This document shows positions 25,324 through 31,694 of a stretch of 35,313 bases of DNA, piece by piece (position 1 is the stretch's first letter; each line of letters begins with the position of its first letter). The notes beneath the pieces were generated by a model. It was not told where the DNA came from, made no database searches, and saw only the letters and a program-made list of their open reading frames with translations. Source of the DNA: a virus; IMG/VR virus record IMGVR_UViG_3300042380_000526, positions 1 to 35,313 of that record; one strand, given 5' to 3'. The position numbers were made by a program, and so were the translations under genes.

Positions 25324-25794
25324 ATGCCGACCCCATCCGGTGAAGCAACCCGCGCCGAGGTGCTGACCGTCCCGGTGCTGTTCGATGACGAGCCGGTGCC
25401 CGTCACCATCCGCACTAAGCACTGGCTGCCGCAGCTGGTCGGTACCGACGGCATGGCCATCGGCACCACGATCTACACCGCCCAGCCGCGGGCGTGGGCC
25501 AGTTTCACCCTGCTGGCGCACGAGCTGCTGCATGTGCTCGACTTCGTGCGGCTCCGTCGTCGCACCTGGCGCGGCCACTACGGGCTGGCCGTGGGGTGGG
25601 ATCTGGCCCGCTACGCCGGCCAGTGGCTCGCGGCCGGGTTCCGGTACCGGAGCATGGCCGAGGAGGAATGGGCCTACCGCGAACAGTGGCGCGCCGCAGC
25701 CGGACAGTATCCGGGCCTCGGCGTCGAGGCGCTGCGGGCTCGGTGGCACGAGACGGGCCACGCTGGCGACCTGGCCGTCGAGGTGACCGGGTGA
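25324..25794 (+). CDS. HExxH (HELLH) metallopeptidase-like protein
   Basis: 156 aa from the ATG at 25324. The motif AHELLHVLDF at 65-74 is the HExxH zinc-binding signature with a following LD, and EEEWAYREQ near 113-121 offers a third acidic ligand. This recalls small DUF4157-type or similar zincins rather than a named family; the resemblance is by motif only. TACCCTG at 25314-25320 lies 3 nt before the ATG, so the transcript may be leaderless. It lies between virion proteins and the metallophosphoesterase. It could be a virion-borne protease or peptidoglycan-associated enzyme; no signal peptide is seen. Confidence 0.5.
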   Translation: MPTPSGEATRAEVLTVPVLFDDEPVPVTIRTKHWLPQLVGTDGMAIGTTIYTAQPRAWASFTLLAHELLHVLDFVRLRRRTWRGHYGLAVGWDLARYAGQWLAAGFRYRSMAEEEWAYREQWRAAAGQYPGLGVEALRARWHETGHAGDLAVEVTG

Positions 25795-25846
25795 GCCGCT
25801 GGCAGCTGACCGTGGCGGGCCTCGGCGTGGCGGCCGCCATCGTGGC

Positions 25847-26050
25847 CGGTCGCTGGCCTTTGCCAACCGCCACGACGGGCGCGTGCGGCTGACCGAGGCC
25901 CAGGTCGATACCATGATGCGCCTGGTGGCCGCATGCAAGGCGGCGCACCCGAGCATCGAGGACGTCCTGACCCACGCCATGATTGCCCCGGGCAGGAAAT
26001 CGGACCCCGACTACATCCCGAATTTTTACCGACAACACTACTCCTCTTGA
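25847..26050 (+). pseudogene. Amidase_2 remnant, N-terminally truncated
   Basis: In frame with TGA at 26048-26050, the sequence encodes RSLAFANRHDG, then RLTEAQVDTMMRLVAACKA, IEDVLTHAMIAPGRKSDPDY and YRQHYSS. The last part carries the zinc His and RKxDP of an Amidase_2 enzyme and aligns with RIVTHAFVAPARKTDP of the phage endolysin at 20551. The N-terminal half, including the first zinc ligand and the YH motif, is absent: upstream of about 25850 the frame turns into arginine/glycine-rich nonsense, and no suitable ATG precedes it. Only the GTG at 25883 and ATGs at 25913 and 25916 are possible starts. It looks like a decayed or recombined second lysin, with low chance of being active. Confidence 0.65.
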
Positions 26051-26057
26051 GCGCACC

Positions 26058-27236
26058 GTGCCGCGACGACATGACCACACCGCCTGGACGCCGCAGCAGA
26101 TTCAGCAACTCATGGCCATGCGGGCCGATGGCGAGAGCGCCGTTGCCATCGCCTCCGCGCTAGGCCGCAGTATCCAATCCGTCAACGGCCGCATCCAATA
26201 CCTGTTTGCCCACGGCCTGCTCACCCAGCGGTACACCACCGCCCGGGAGCGGGCCGTTATCACGCCCGGGGTGGCCCGGGTGGCCCCGAGCGGGCCGAGT
26301 GCGGCCGAGGTGTTCGCCCCGCTGGACGCGCAGCCCGAGGACGACGAGACCTTTCTCGCTCGGTTCCTGCACACCGCCGACACCAGTGTGGCCAAGGCGC
26401 TGGCGCAGCGGCACGCCACCATCCGCATCGCCGCGGACCAGCCGGTGGCCGTGAGCCTGACCAGCGATTGGCACATTGCGCCGGCCAATACGGACATGCG
26501 GGGGCTCATCCAATACGCCAACCTCGTGCGCACCACGCCGCGCCTGTATGCGCTGGCGGTGGGCGACCTGCACGACAACCCGATCAAGCACAAGGGCGGC
26601 AGCCCTGCCCAGGTGGCGGACGAGCTCCGGGCGCTGGACCTTGTGGTCGGGCGGTTCGGCGGCAAGCTGCTCGGCATGACGAGCGGCAATCACGACGACT
26701 GGAGTGTGACCCTGGCCGGGGTGGATAACCTGGCCGCGCTCGCCCGCCGGCATCGGATTCACTATGCCCCGGACGAGCTGCTCTGGCAGATCCAGATCGC
26801 AGACCCCGCGGATACCAGCACCGTCACCGCCACCTATCACATCTTCACGCGGCACCAGTGGCGGCGGGGGTCGGCGCTCAACCCCGGGCACGCCTGCTGG
26901 ACGTGGTGGCAGGAAGAGGGGCCCAACTGGGCCGTCATTCCCGATGTGCTGGCCATCGGCCACAACCACCAGGCGGTCGTGGAGACCCGAAGTTTTGCCG
27001 AACGGGATATGTGGGCGCTCCGCATGGGCTCTTGGCAGGTGGACAGCACCTATGCCCGCGCCCGGGGTTTTGCGCGCTACCGGGCGACCTGCCCGACCGT
27101 GGTCCTGCCGCCGACCCGCGAGCAGCGGATCCAGTGCTTCGCGGACCCGGACGCCGCGGTCCAATTCATGGCCGGCGCCAACGTGCCGCTGGTGCAGCCT
27201 GTCACCCAGGAGGAGGAGGCCCCGTATGCCGACTAA
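26058..27236 (+). CDS. HTH - metallophosphoesterase (calcineurin-like)
   Basis: 392 aa from the GTG at 26058; the longer in-frame ATG at 25983 would overlap the amidase remnant, and the ATG at 26112 would cut the HTH. Residues 10-55 (WTPQQIQQLMAMRADGESA, then VAIASALGRSIQSVNGRIQYL) form a helix-turn-helix of the GcrA/Myb-like kind. The catalytic part carries all five metallophosphoesterase blocks: SDWH (136-139), GDLHDN (169-174), GNHDD (210-214), a His near 266 and GHNH (301-304). The enzyme would bind two metals and hydrolyse a phosphodiester; DNA is a plausible substrate given the HTH, but this is unproven. Confidence 0.8.
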   Translation: MPRRHDHTAWTPQQIQQLMAMRADGESAVAIASALGRSIQSVNGRIQYLFAHGLLTQRYTTARERAVITPGVARVAPSGPSAAEVFAPLDAQPEDDETFLARFLHTADTSVAKALAQRHATIRIAADQPVAVSLTSDWHIAPANTDMRGLIQYANLVRTTPRLYALAVGDLHDNPIKHKGGSPAQVADELRALDLVVGRFGGKLLGMTSGNHDDWSVTLAGVDNLAALARRHRIHYAPDELLWQIQIADPADTSTVTATYHIFTRHQWRRGSALNPGHACWTWWQEEGPNWAVIPDVLAIGHNHQAVVETRSFAERDMWALRMGSWQVDSTYARARGFARYRATCPTVVLPPTREQRIQCFADPDAAVQFMAGANVPLVQPVTQEEEAPYAD

Positions 27237-27522
27237 GCCGCGGCGGACCTGCGCCCAGGCGGCCGGCTGGACCCCGCCGGAGCGGATGCGCATCGAGGTG
27301 TTCGTGCAGCGGGGCGACCTGTCGATGAAGGCCGAGACCAGTGTGGCGGATGCCCTGAACGTATCCCGGCTGCTGGTGGCCTTAGTGCGCCAAATGGCCC
27401 GCGAGGCGCCCGACATTCTGCCCCATGCCGACACGGTACCCGGGGCGGTGCTGCCAGTCTTTGACGAGGAGGGCTACGAGAGCAAGGCCCCGCGGGTTGG
27501 GTTCCGCGCCTCGGAGCGCTGA
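27226..27522 (+). CDS. Small hypothetical protein coupled to the phosphoesterase
   Basis: 98 aa; its ATG at 27226 lies in the end of the phosphoesterase, 9 bases after an AGGAGGAGG run at 27209-27217, an excellent Shine-Dalgarno sequence. The N-terminus is basic and helical (PPERMRIEVFVQRGDL), the middle is helix with LNVSRLLVALVRQMAREAPD, and the C-terminus is polar. It may be a partner or regulator of the phosphoesterase. It is the last supported gene before the main non-coding region. No function known. Confidence 0.6.
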   Translation: MPTKPRRTCAQAAGWTPPERMRIEVFVQRGDLSMKAETSVADALNVSRLLVALVRQMAREAPDILPHADTVPGAVLPVFDEEGYESKAPRVGFRASER

Positions 27523-27648
27523 CGCATGCCGCAGCGGTGGGCACCGCGTTTGTGCTGGGACGGCTGGCCCGTTAGGTTGGACCTGCCGGCCCCGACCTCC
27601 CGTGCGGCCCGCCGGCACGGCGCACTAGGATTTCTCCCGGTGGCGCAG

Positions 27649-27680
27649 CCCCTCGGCCTCGTGCCGGGGGGTTTGCGTTT
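27649..27680 (+). terminator. Rho-independent terminator candidate
   Basis: Stem CCCCTCGGC (27649-27657) pairs with GCCGGGGGG (27663-27671) across a CTCGT loop, with one wobble, and is followed by TTTGCGTTT (27672-27680). It stands 127 bp after the last gene of the rightward virion/accessory unit and immediately before the long non-coding region, as expected for the end of that unit. A lesser hairpin CCGTGC / GCACGG (27600-27605 and 27615-27620) precedes it. Confidence 0.65.
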
Positions 27681-27701
27681 GTGCCGGCTTCACGCTACCT
27701 T
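27673..27701 (+). promoter_or_regulatory. Candidate promoter at the start of the non-coding region
   Basis: TTGCGT at 27673-27678, a 17-bp spacer and TACCTT at 27696-27701, with the same TACCTTGG octamer as the candidate at 20063. It overlaps the 3' arm of the terminator. A start near 27708 would yield an RNA through 27717-27827, where a 36-codon reading frame (ATG at 27717) exists with no recognisable product, or a non-coding RNA. Confidence 0.3.
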
Positions 27702-28290
27702 GGCCGTTGGCTGGTGATGACCCCACCGGCCACGCTGCACACAACCGAGCCCCCGATCCACGGTGCCACCCCGCCTCACGGGGTGGGGGTCACACCGACG
27801 GACGGGGGCTCTGTGTTTCCCGCCTAGACGATCCTCCTGCAGCACCGTCCCGCCGGAGCGGCCTTCTACGGTCTCCTCTCCGGGTGCTGTTCTGGCAGCA
27901 TGCCCAACGATCCTGACCACGCCAACCCCTCGGTTTCACCAATTCCGGGCAACGTCGGCCTACGACCCGGCCGGGCGCATCACGAGAAGGGGGCCGCAGC
28001 ACAGAACGGGCGACACCGGGCCCTGCCAAGCCTTCCCCTGCACCCATCGCCGCGACCACGGCCCGGGGCCCAGGGCTGGCACCGGTGGTTTCCAGGCAGA
28101 CGGGCACGCCATAGCCCCACCGTATGGCCCCATTCGACGCGCATCGGCCCATTCCACCAACTGCGCCCGGATATGGCTGGTCACGCATGGGCGAGCGGTT
28201 ATCCACAGTGACCGCCAAGTTTTCCATAACCGGCCCCGGTTTCCGAAACCGCCCGACCTGCACGCCGAAAGCTGGCCATAAACAAAACCC
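27702..28290 (+). other. Long non-coding region with dyads and DnaA-box-like sites
   Basis: About 590 bp with no supported protein gene on either strand; apparent reading frames look like GC-rich shadow frames. It holds a dyad CCACCCCG (27766-27773) / CGGGGTGG (27779-27786); a long nested hairpin built from CAGCACC (27840-27846), CCGGAG (27853-27858), CTCCGG (27878-27883) and GGTGCTG (27883-27889); and, near its end, two sites GTTATCCACA (28198-28207) and GTTTTCCATA (28219-28228). Together with the promoter that follows, this is the most likely replication-origin or control region. Origin function is inferred, not shown. Confidence 0.55.
28198..28228 (+). promoter_or_regulatory. Direct pair of DnaA-box-like sites, 21-bp spacing
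   Basis: GTTATCCACA at 28198-28207 includes a perfect consensus DnaA box (TTATCCACA, 28199-28207). GTTTTCCATA at 28219-28228 is a close variant. The two start 21 bp apart, the same distance as the inverted pair at 3482-3512. They lie about 65-90 bp upstream of the early promoter, so they may serve in replication initiation or as operators. Confidence 0.6.
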
Positions 28291-28319
28291 TTGACAGGGC
28301 CAAGGCTGTGCGATAGTTT
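28291..28319 (+). promoter_or_regulatory. Early promoter, sigma70-like
   Basis: TTGACA at 28291-28296 is a perfect -35 hexamer; a 17-bp spacer leads to TAGTTT at 28314-28319. Transcription should start near 28326, giving a leader of about 55 nt that contains a small hairpin (28334-28349) before the ribosome binding site GGGAGAAAGGA of the first early gene. GATAGTTTATC over the -10 is an imperfect dyad and may be an operator. It is the best promoter in the window. Confidence 0.75.
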
Positions 28320-28333
28320 ATCCAGTGTCGGAC

Positions 28334-28349
28334 GCTGGACGCCGCCAGC
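28334..28349 (+). repeat. 16-bp hairpin repeat, copy 1 (early leader)
   Basis: GCTGG, loop ACGCCG, CCAGC. It begins about 8 nt from the inferred RNA start. The identical 16 bases recur at 28652-28667 after the first early gene. Size and place recall antitermination (boxB-like) or regulatory leader hairpins, but no boxA-like sequence was recognised. Confidence 0.7.
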
Positions 28350-28380
28350 AACCGACCGAACGTCAACGGGAGAAAGGACG

Positions 28381-28635
28381 ATGAGCAAGACGGCCAAGCG
28401 CATTGCCAGCACGACCAGCGAAATGCACCACGCCACCGCCAATAAGGCCATGCGCGAGTTTGCCCTCACCGTCGGGAAGGATCGAACGAACACGGCGTGG
28501 ATTCTGACCTCCTATGACGTGTTCGTGGCCAATCCCTTCTACGCCGGCGCGCCGCAACCCTATCCCGAGGACGGCCAAGGCCGGCAGGCGCCGCACAGCG
28601 GCAACCGCATGGAGTGGTCAGACCTGCCGTTCTAA
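28381..28635 (+). CDS. First early protein, small, SSB-like C-terminal tip
   Basis: 84 aa, with a strong Shine-Dalgarno sequence (GGGAGAAAGGA) before the ATG. N-terminal half is basic and helical (KTAKRIASTTSEMHHATANK, then AMREFALTVGKDR); the middle is aromatic and proline-containing (YDVFVANPFYAGAPQPYPED); it ends EWSDLPF. The acidic/hydrophobic tip DLPF resembles the end of single-stranded DNA-binding proteins (DDIPF) that recruits partners; the ERF protein also ends in EELPF. It is too short for a usual OB-fold SSB. Flanked by two copies of a hairpin repeat. Function unknown. Confidence 0.65.
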   Translation: MSKTAKRIASTTSEMHHATANKAMREFALTVGKDRTNTAWILTSYDVFVANPFYAGAPQPYPEDGQGRQAPHSGNRMEWSDLPF

Positions 28636-28645
28636 ACCACCGCTC

Positions 28646-28673
28646 GCCGGGGCTGGACGCCGCCAGCCCCGGC
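28646..28673 (+). terminator. Strong hairpin after the first early gene, with repeat copy 2
   Basis: Perfect 11-bp stem GCCGGGGCTGG (28646-28656) / CCAGCCCCGGC (28663-28673), loop ACGCCG. The inner 16 bases (28652-28667) are identical to the leader hairpin at 28334-28349, with 6 further base pairs added. No T-run follows (TCACCTTCAC), so it may be an attenuator, an RNA-stabilising element or a protein-binding site more than a simple terminator. Confidence 0.6.
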
Positions 28674-28693
28674 TCACCTTCACGGGAGATGCC

Positions 28694-28906
28694 ATGCTCA
28701 CCCTACCGGTGCCCGCGACCACCGCGGTCCTGTATTTCACCGACAATGGCCGGGTGCTGTGCGCCCAGCACCTCGGCTCCTCAGCTCGGTACACGGGCCG
28801 CGACCTGTCGGGACAGTGGATAACCCGCACCACCCAGGAGGACGCGGAGGACTTCCGCGCCATGGGGCTGACCCTCGCCTGCGAGACGTGCCAGCATGGA
28901 CACTGA
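28694..28906 (+). CDS. Small hypothetical protein with CxxC
   Basis: 70 aa with GGGAG before the ATG. Beta-like start (LPVPATTAVLYFTDNGRVL) with a Cys and His (CAQH), a polar middle, and a C-terminal LACETCQHGH that supplies a CxxC-x-H. The four Cys/His ligands could bind one zinc. It is the second early gene; its end overlaps the next gene by 11 bases. No family recognised. Confidence 0.6.
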   Translation: MLTLPVPATTAVLYFTDNGRVLCAQHLGSSARYTGRDLSGQWITRTTQEDAEDFRAMGLTLACETCQHGH

Positions 28907-29450
28907 CCCGACCCCGACCCCGGATGCGGTGCCCAGCCCGCTGCCGGCAGACGACCTGCCGTGGGACCTGCCGTGGGATCCGCCAGCACCCGCGCCGGAG
29001 GGTCAAACCCTGACCACTGAGAGCACCGTAGGCCGGCCTCTCACCCGATGGAAGGGGGAGGCGACGCGCCGCACTGCGAGGCTGCAGGCCCTGTTCGACG
29101 AGCTGCAGACCGAGCTGGCCGGGTTGCTGGTCAACTGGCCGCGATCCAACGACGTGACCGGCGACGTCGGGGTTGCGTTCGATCACCGCGAGGTGGCGTG
29201 GCTGGTGACCTGTGCGCAGCGCGAGGCCGCGCAGGCCGCATGGGTGCCGGTCGCCGGCCTCAAGCTGCAGCTAGACGAGGTGCGGCTGGCGGTCCTGCGG
29301 GTACCGACCGCCTGGACACCGGGCGACACCGCGACCTTCAACGAGCGGCCCGACCTGTTCGGCTGCGACCCGGAGGCGCCGGCCCGGGCCCGGCAGCGCA
29401 TCCAGTACGGGCCCTGGGCGGCCCCCACTTCGGCCCCGGAGGCCTCGTGA
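28896..29450 (+). CDS. Hypothetical early protein
   Basis: 184 aa. A proline/aspartate-rich N-terminal 50 residues (PTPTPDAVPSPLPADDLPWD) precede a helical domain with RTARLQALFDELQTELAGLL, AWLVTCAQREAAQAAW and LKLQLDEVRLAVLRV, and a C-terminal proline/alanine segment. It starts inside the previous gene and ends at the GTGA start of the ERF gene, so it probably works with the recombination protein. I do not recognise the family. Confidence 0.55.
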   Translation: MDTDPTPTPDAVPSPLPADDLPWDLPWDPPAPAPEGQTLTTESTVGRPLTRWKGEATRRTARLQALFDELQTELAGLLVNWPRSNDVTGDVGVAFDHREVAWLVTCAQREAAQAAWVPVAGLKLQLDEVRLAVLRVPTAWTPGDTATFNERPDLFGCDPEAPARARQRIQYGPWAAPTSAPEAS

Positions 29451-30187
29451 AGCACTCGGACAGTCTGGCCAAGCTGGCCCCGGCCCTCGTGGCCGCACAG
29501 GCCGACCTCAAGCCGATCGTCAAAGACGGCAAGAACCCGGCGTTTCGCTCGCGCTACGCCACGCTGGACGCCACGCTGGAGGCGGTGCGGCCCGCGCTGG
29601 CCGCGCAGGGGCTGGCGGTGCTGCAGGGCATCACCTTCCCGGAAACGAACGGGGAGGGGCGGCTGGTCGGCATCACCGTGGAGACGCGGCTGGTGCATGC
29701 CTCCGGGGAGTGGATGGCCTCGCATGTCCCGGTCCCGGTCGCCAAGGCCGACGCGCACGGGCTGGGATCGGCGTTGTCCTATGGCCGCCGGTATGGGCTG
29801 GCCGCGCTGCTGTCGCTGGCGGCCGACGACGACGACGACGGCAACGCCGCCGCCACTCAGGCCCCGGCCCGGCAGAACCGGCCCGCACCGGCGCCAGCGG
29901 CTCGACCGGACCGGCCCGAACCGCCTGCGGAGCCCGGCAAGCGGCTGCACGAGACGGTCCCGGCCACCCCGCCCGAGCGGATGACCATGGCCAAGGCCGA
30001 GACGGTCAGCCTCAAGGGGCAACGGCTGGTCGACATGAGCCCCGACCGGCTGGCTGGCGTCAAGCAGTGGGCCACCGAGAAGGGCAATGCCATGGTGTTG
30101 GCCGCCATCGAGGCCATCGAGACCGCCCGCATCGCCGACACCGGCGAGCCGGAGACGACCACGCCGACCGAGGAGCTGCCGTTCTGA
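29447..30187 (+). CDS. erf: ERF-family single-strand annealing recombination protein
   Basis: 246 aa from a GTG overlapping the previous stop, with CGGAGG at 29437-29442. The conserved ERF core is clear: LAKLAPALVAAQADLKPIVK, FRSRYATLDATLEAVRPAL and the SALSYGRRYGLAALLSLAAD block near 103-122, followed by an Asp-rich DDDDDGN. A disordered proline-rich linker joins this to a C-terminal region ending EELPF, similar to SSB-type tips. ERF proteins anneal complementary strands in recombination and replication of phage DNA. No partner exonuclease was seen next to it. Confidence 0.85.
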   Translation: MKHSDSLAKLAPALVAAQADLKPIVKDGKNPAFRSRYATLDATLEAVRPALAAQGLAVLQGITFPETNGEGRLVGITVETRLVHASGEWMASHVPVPVAKADAHGLGSALSYGRRYGLAALLSLAADDDDDGNAAATQAPARQNRPAPAPAARPDRPEPPAEPGKRLHETVPATPPERMTMAKAETVSLKGQRLVDMSPDRLAGVKQWATEKGNAMVLAAIEAIETARIADTGEPETTTPTEELPF

Positions 30188-30453
30188 TGCCGACCACGTG
30201 GGATACCTACCAGGCCACCCGGGAGCGGCTGACCGCCTCGGGCCGTCTCCTCACCGATGCGCAGGCGGTGGTGCTGACCTATCTGGCGGCCGCCGGGCGC
30301 CGCGGGCTGACCGAGGACGAGCTGCAGGAGCGGGCCGGATCCGCGGCCCTCCGGTGCATTCTGGCGGAGCTGCTGGCCGACCAGATGGTGCAGGAGCTGC
30401 CGGCGCCGGGCGAGGCCCGGTGCTTTCGGGCCCTCCGTCCGGAGGCCGGCTGA
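30187..30453 (+). CDS. Winged-helix-like small protein
   Basis: 88 aa. The pattern LTDAQAVVLTYLAAAGRRGL, then TEDELQERAGSAALRCILAELLADQMVQEL is a winged helix: a helix, a turn, a recognition helix and a short beta hairpin with a CFRAL ending. It probably binds DNA. It starts one base inside the ERF stop (TGATG) and is coupled to the next gene the same way. No named family. Confidence 0.6.
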   Translation: MPTTWDTYQATRERLTASGRLLTDAQAVVLTYLAAAGRRGLTEDELQERAGSAALRCILAELLADQMVQELPAPGEARCFRALRPEAG

Positions 30454-30779
30454 TGCGCACCCCCACCGGACGGCTGCCCAAGCATCCGCGGCCCGGCACC
30501 AAGCTGGGGGCCGTGATGCTGGCCCTCTGGCATGCCGCACAGGACACGACCCGGCCCCTGTGCCCGTGGATGCGGCTGGGCGAGGTGAGCCGCGCCACCG
30601 GGGCGACCAAGGGGGCGACCTCCGCCAACCTCCTCAACCTGCGCCGCCGTGGGTTCGTCTGCCGGTCCACCATCGAGGTGCCGGAGCATGGCGAGGTGTG
30701 GGTCTACTGCCTGACCGACTGGGGCGCCGCCGCCGCGGCCCAGGTGTTCGGCCCCGGGCCCGCCACGCCGGAGGCGTGA
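30453..30779 (+). CDS. Winged-helix DNA-binding protein
   Basis: 108 aa. After a basic start (PTGRLPKHPRPGTKL), LGAVMLALWHAAQDTTR and MRLGEVSRATGATKGATSAN, then LLNLRRRGFVCRST and VWVYCLTDWGAAAA give the helix-turn-helix plus wing of an MarR/ArsR-style fold. The wing ends in a Y.LT.WG motif, typical of transcription regulators whose last strand packs against the helix. Its target is unknown. The coupling to both neighbours is by TGATG. Confidence 0.65.
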   Translation: MRTPTGRLPKHPRPGTKLGAVMLALWHAAQDTTRPLCPWMRLGEVSRATGATKGATSANLLNLRRRGFVCRSTIEVPEHGEVWVYCLTDWGAAAAAQVFGPGPATPEA

Positions 30780-31264
30780 TGGCGCACCGGTACACCCTCG
30801 AGACCGCGCCGGCGTGGATTGCGCCGCCGCACCGCGACGAACGGGGCCGCGCCATCCGCTGCCGGTCCCGGACCTTGATTTGCCAGCACGGCCTCGGCGA
30901 CGATCACCTGTTGTTCTATTCCCGCCGCCAGCGGTACGGGCGCCCCAGCGGCTCGTGGGAGTGCCGGCTGTGCCGGAACGCGGCTCAAACCCTCCGCAAC
31001 CAGCAACGCCGGCAGGTCGACCCCACCGAAACCGCCCGGCCGGTGGCGGATCCGCCGCCAGGCGGCTGGACCCGGCGGAACCCGTTCGATTTCACCCGGG
31101 TGCAGCTGGAGGCGGCCTGGGGCCCGTATCGCAGCTGGACCCGAGCGCAGCACCTCGAGCACACCCGCCGGATGTACGATTTTCTCGGCTGGGGGCCGGA
31201 GGCGGTGCGCGGCCCGGTGGTCGGCCGCCAGCCGGCCTCCGCCGCGGCGGAGGTGGCCGCGTGA
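30779..31264 (+). CDS. Zinc-ribbon protein with WTRxQHxxH domain, copy 1
   Basis: 161 aa. Four cysteines, C28, C35 (CRSRTLIC) and C62, C65 (CRLC), suggest a zinc ribbon. A 40-residue C-terminal domain (about 101-140: LEAAWGPYRSWTRAQHLEHT, then RMYDFLGWGP) is shared with the protein at 33169 (25 of 40 residues identical by eye). The Zn part and the spacing between the two modules differ. The role is unknown; the combination suggests nucleic-acid or protein binding. Starts at TGATG and ends at GTGA overlap. Confidence 0.65.
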   Translation: MAHRYTLETAPAWIAPPHRDERGRAIRCRSRTLICQHGLGDDHLLFYSRRQRYGRPSGSWECRLCRNAAQTLRNQQRRQVDPTETARPVADPPPGGWTRRNPFDFTRVQLEAAWGPYRSWTRAQHLEHTRRMYDFLGWGPEAVRGPVVGRQPASAAAEVAA

Positions 31265-31554
31265 CGCGCCGCAGCCGCGTGATGCACTGTGCGCAGCTGG
31301 CCGCCGCCATGGGCACCCGGTGGTACACCGTCCGGGAGCTGGCCGATCACACCGGGACGACGCTGGACACCACCCACCGCCTGCTGGCCGATCTGGTGGC
31401 CTCGGGCCATGTGACCCGCCGCATGGAGACGCCGGCGGAGATGCTGGAGCGCAGCTGGGCCACGCCGACATTCCGCGGGGCCCGCCGGCAGCTGTGGATT
31501 TATCACCGCAGGCCGGGCATCACCCTGCAACCCAACCTAAAGGAGGGCGCCTAA
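31261..31554 (+). CDS. Winged-helix DNA-binding protein
   Basis: 97 aa from the GTG at 31261. MHCAQLAAAMGTRWYTVREL, then ADHTGTTLDTTHRLLADLVASGHV and a basic wing (RRQLWIYHRR) form a winged helix of the kind used in small regulators. The C-terminus is basic. It has no obvious ligand domain. One of four or more HTH proteins in this operon, pointing to layered control of transcription or packaging. Ends in TAATG overlap with a membrane peptide gene. Confidence 0.65.
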   Translation: MTRRSRVMHCAQLAAAMGTRWYTVRELADHTGTTLDTTHRLLADLVASGHVTRRMETPAEMLERSWATPTFRGARRQLWIYHRRPGITLQPNLKEGA

Positions 31555-31694
31555 TGGACAACCTCGTGCGGCTGCTGCTGGTGGCGGCTTTGGTGGTGGT
31601 GCTGTGGATCGGCCTGTCGGCGCTGTACCTGCTGGCGGCCCTCAAGCGGGTGCGAGATGGCCACGACGCGGACCAGAAGCCGGAGGCGCCATGA
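31554..31694 (+). CDS. Single-span small membrane protein
   Basis: 46 aa. A hydrophobic segment at 4-30 (LVRLLLVAALVVVLWIGLSA) is followed by a short charged tail (RVRDGHDADQKPEAP). The TAATG overlap with the HTH gene and an AGGAGG just upstream support translation. Early phage operons often carry such peptides to modulate host membranes or superinfection; that role is inferred here. Confidence 0.65.
   Translation: MDNLVRLLLVAALVVVLWIGLSALYLLAALKRVRDGHDADQKPEAP

Noticed and set aside
25791-25892. 33-codon GTG frame with a hydrophobic stretch after the metallopeptidase gene
   Set aside because: Too short, overlapping the amidase remnant in another frame; the hydrophobic stretch can arise by chance from GC-rich codons.
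27526-27717. 63-codon frame after the last accessory gene
   Set aside because: It runs through the terminator hairpin, has odd composition and no recognisable pattern.
27717-27827. 36-codon frame downstream of the TACCTTGG element
   Set aside because: No family, no ribosome binding site; kept only as a note because of the nearby promoter candidate.
27790-28263. 157-codon minus-strand frame in the non-coding region, considered as a repressor
   Set aside because: No HTH pattern, no ribosome binding site, and Arg/Gly/Pro-rich composition typical of shadow frames.
28815-28823. AGTGGATAA inside the gene at 28694 and GGTGGATAA near 26722, as further DnaA boxes
   Set aside because: Each has a mismatch at a key position and lies within coding sequence; not counted in the site family.
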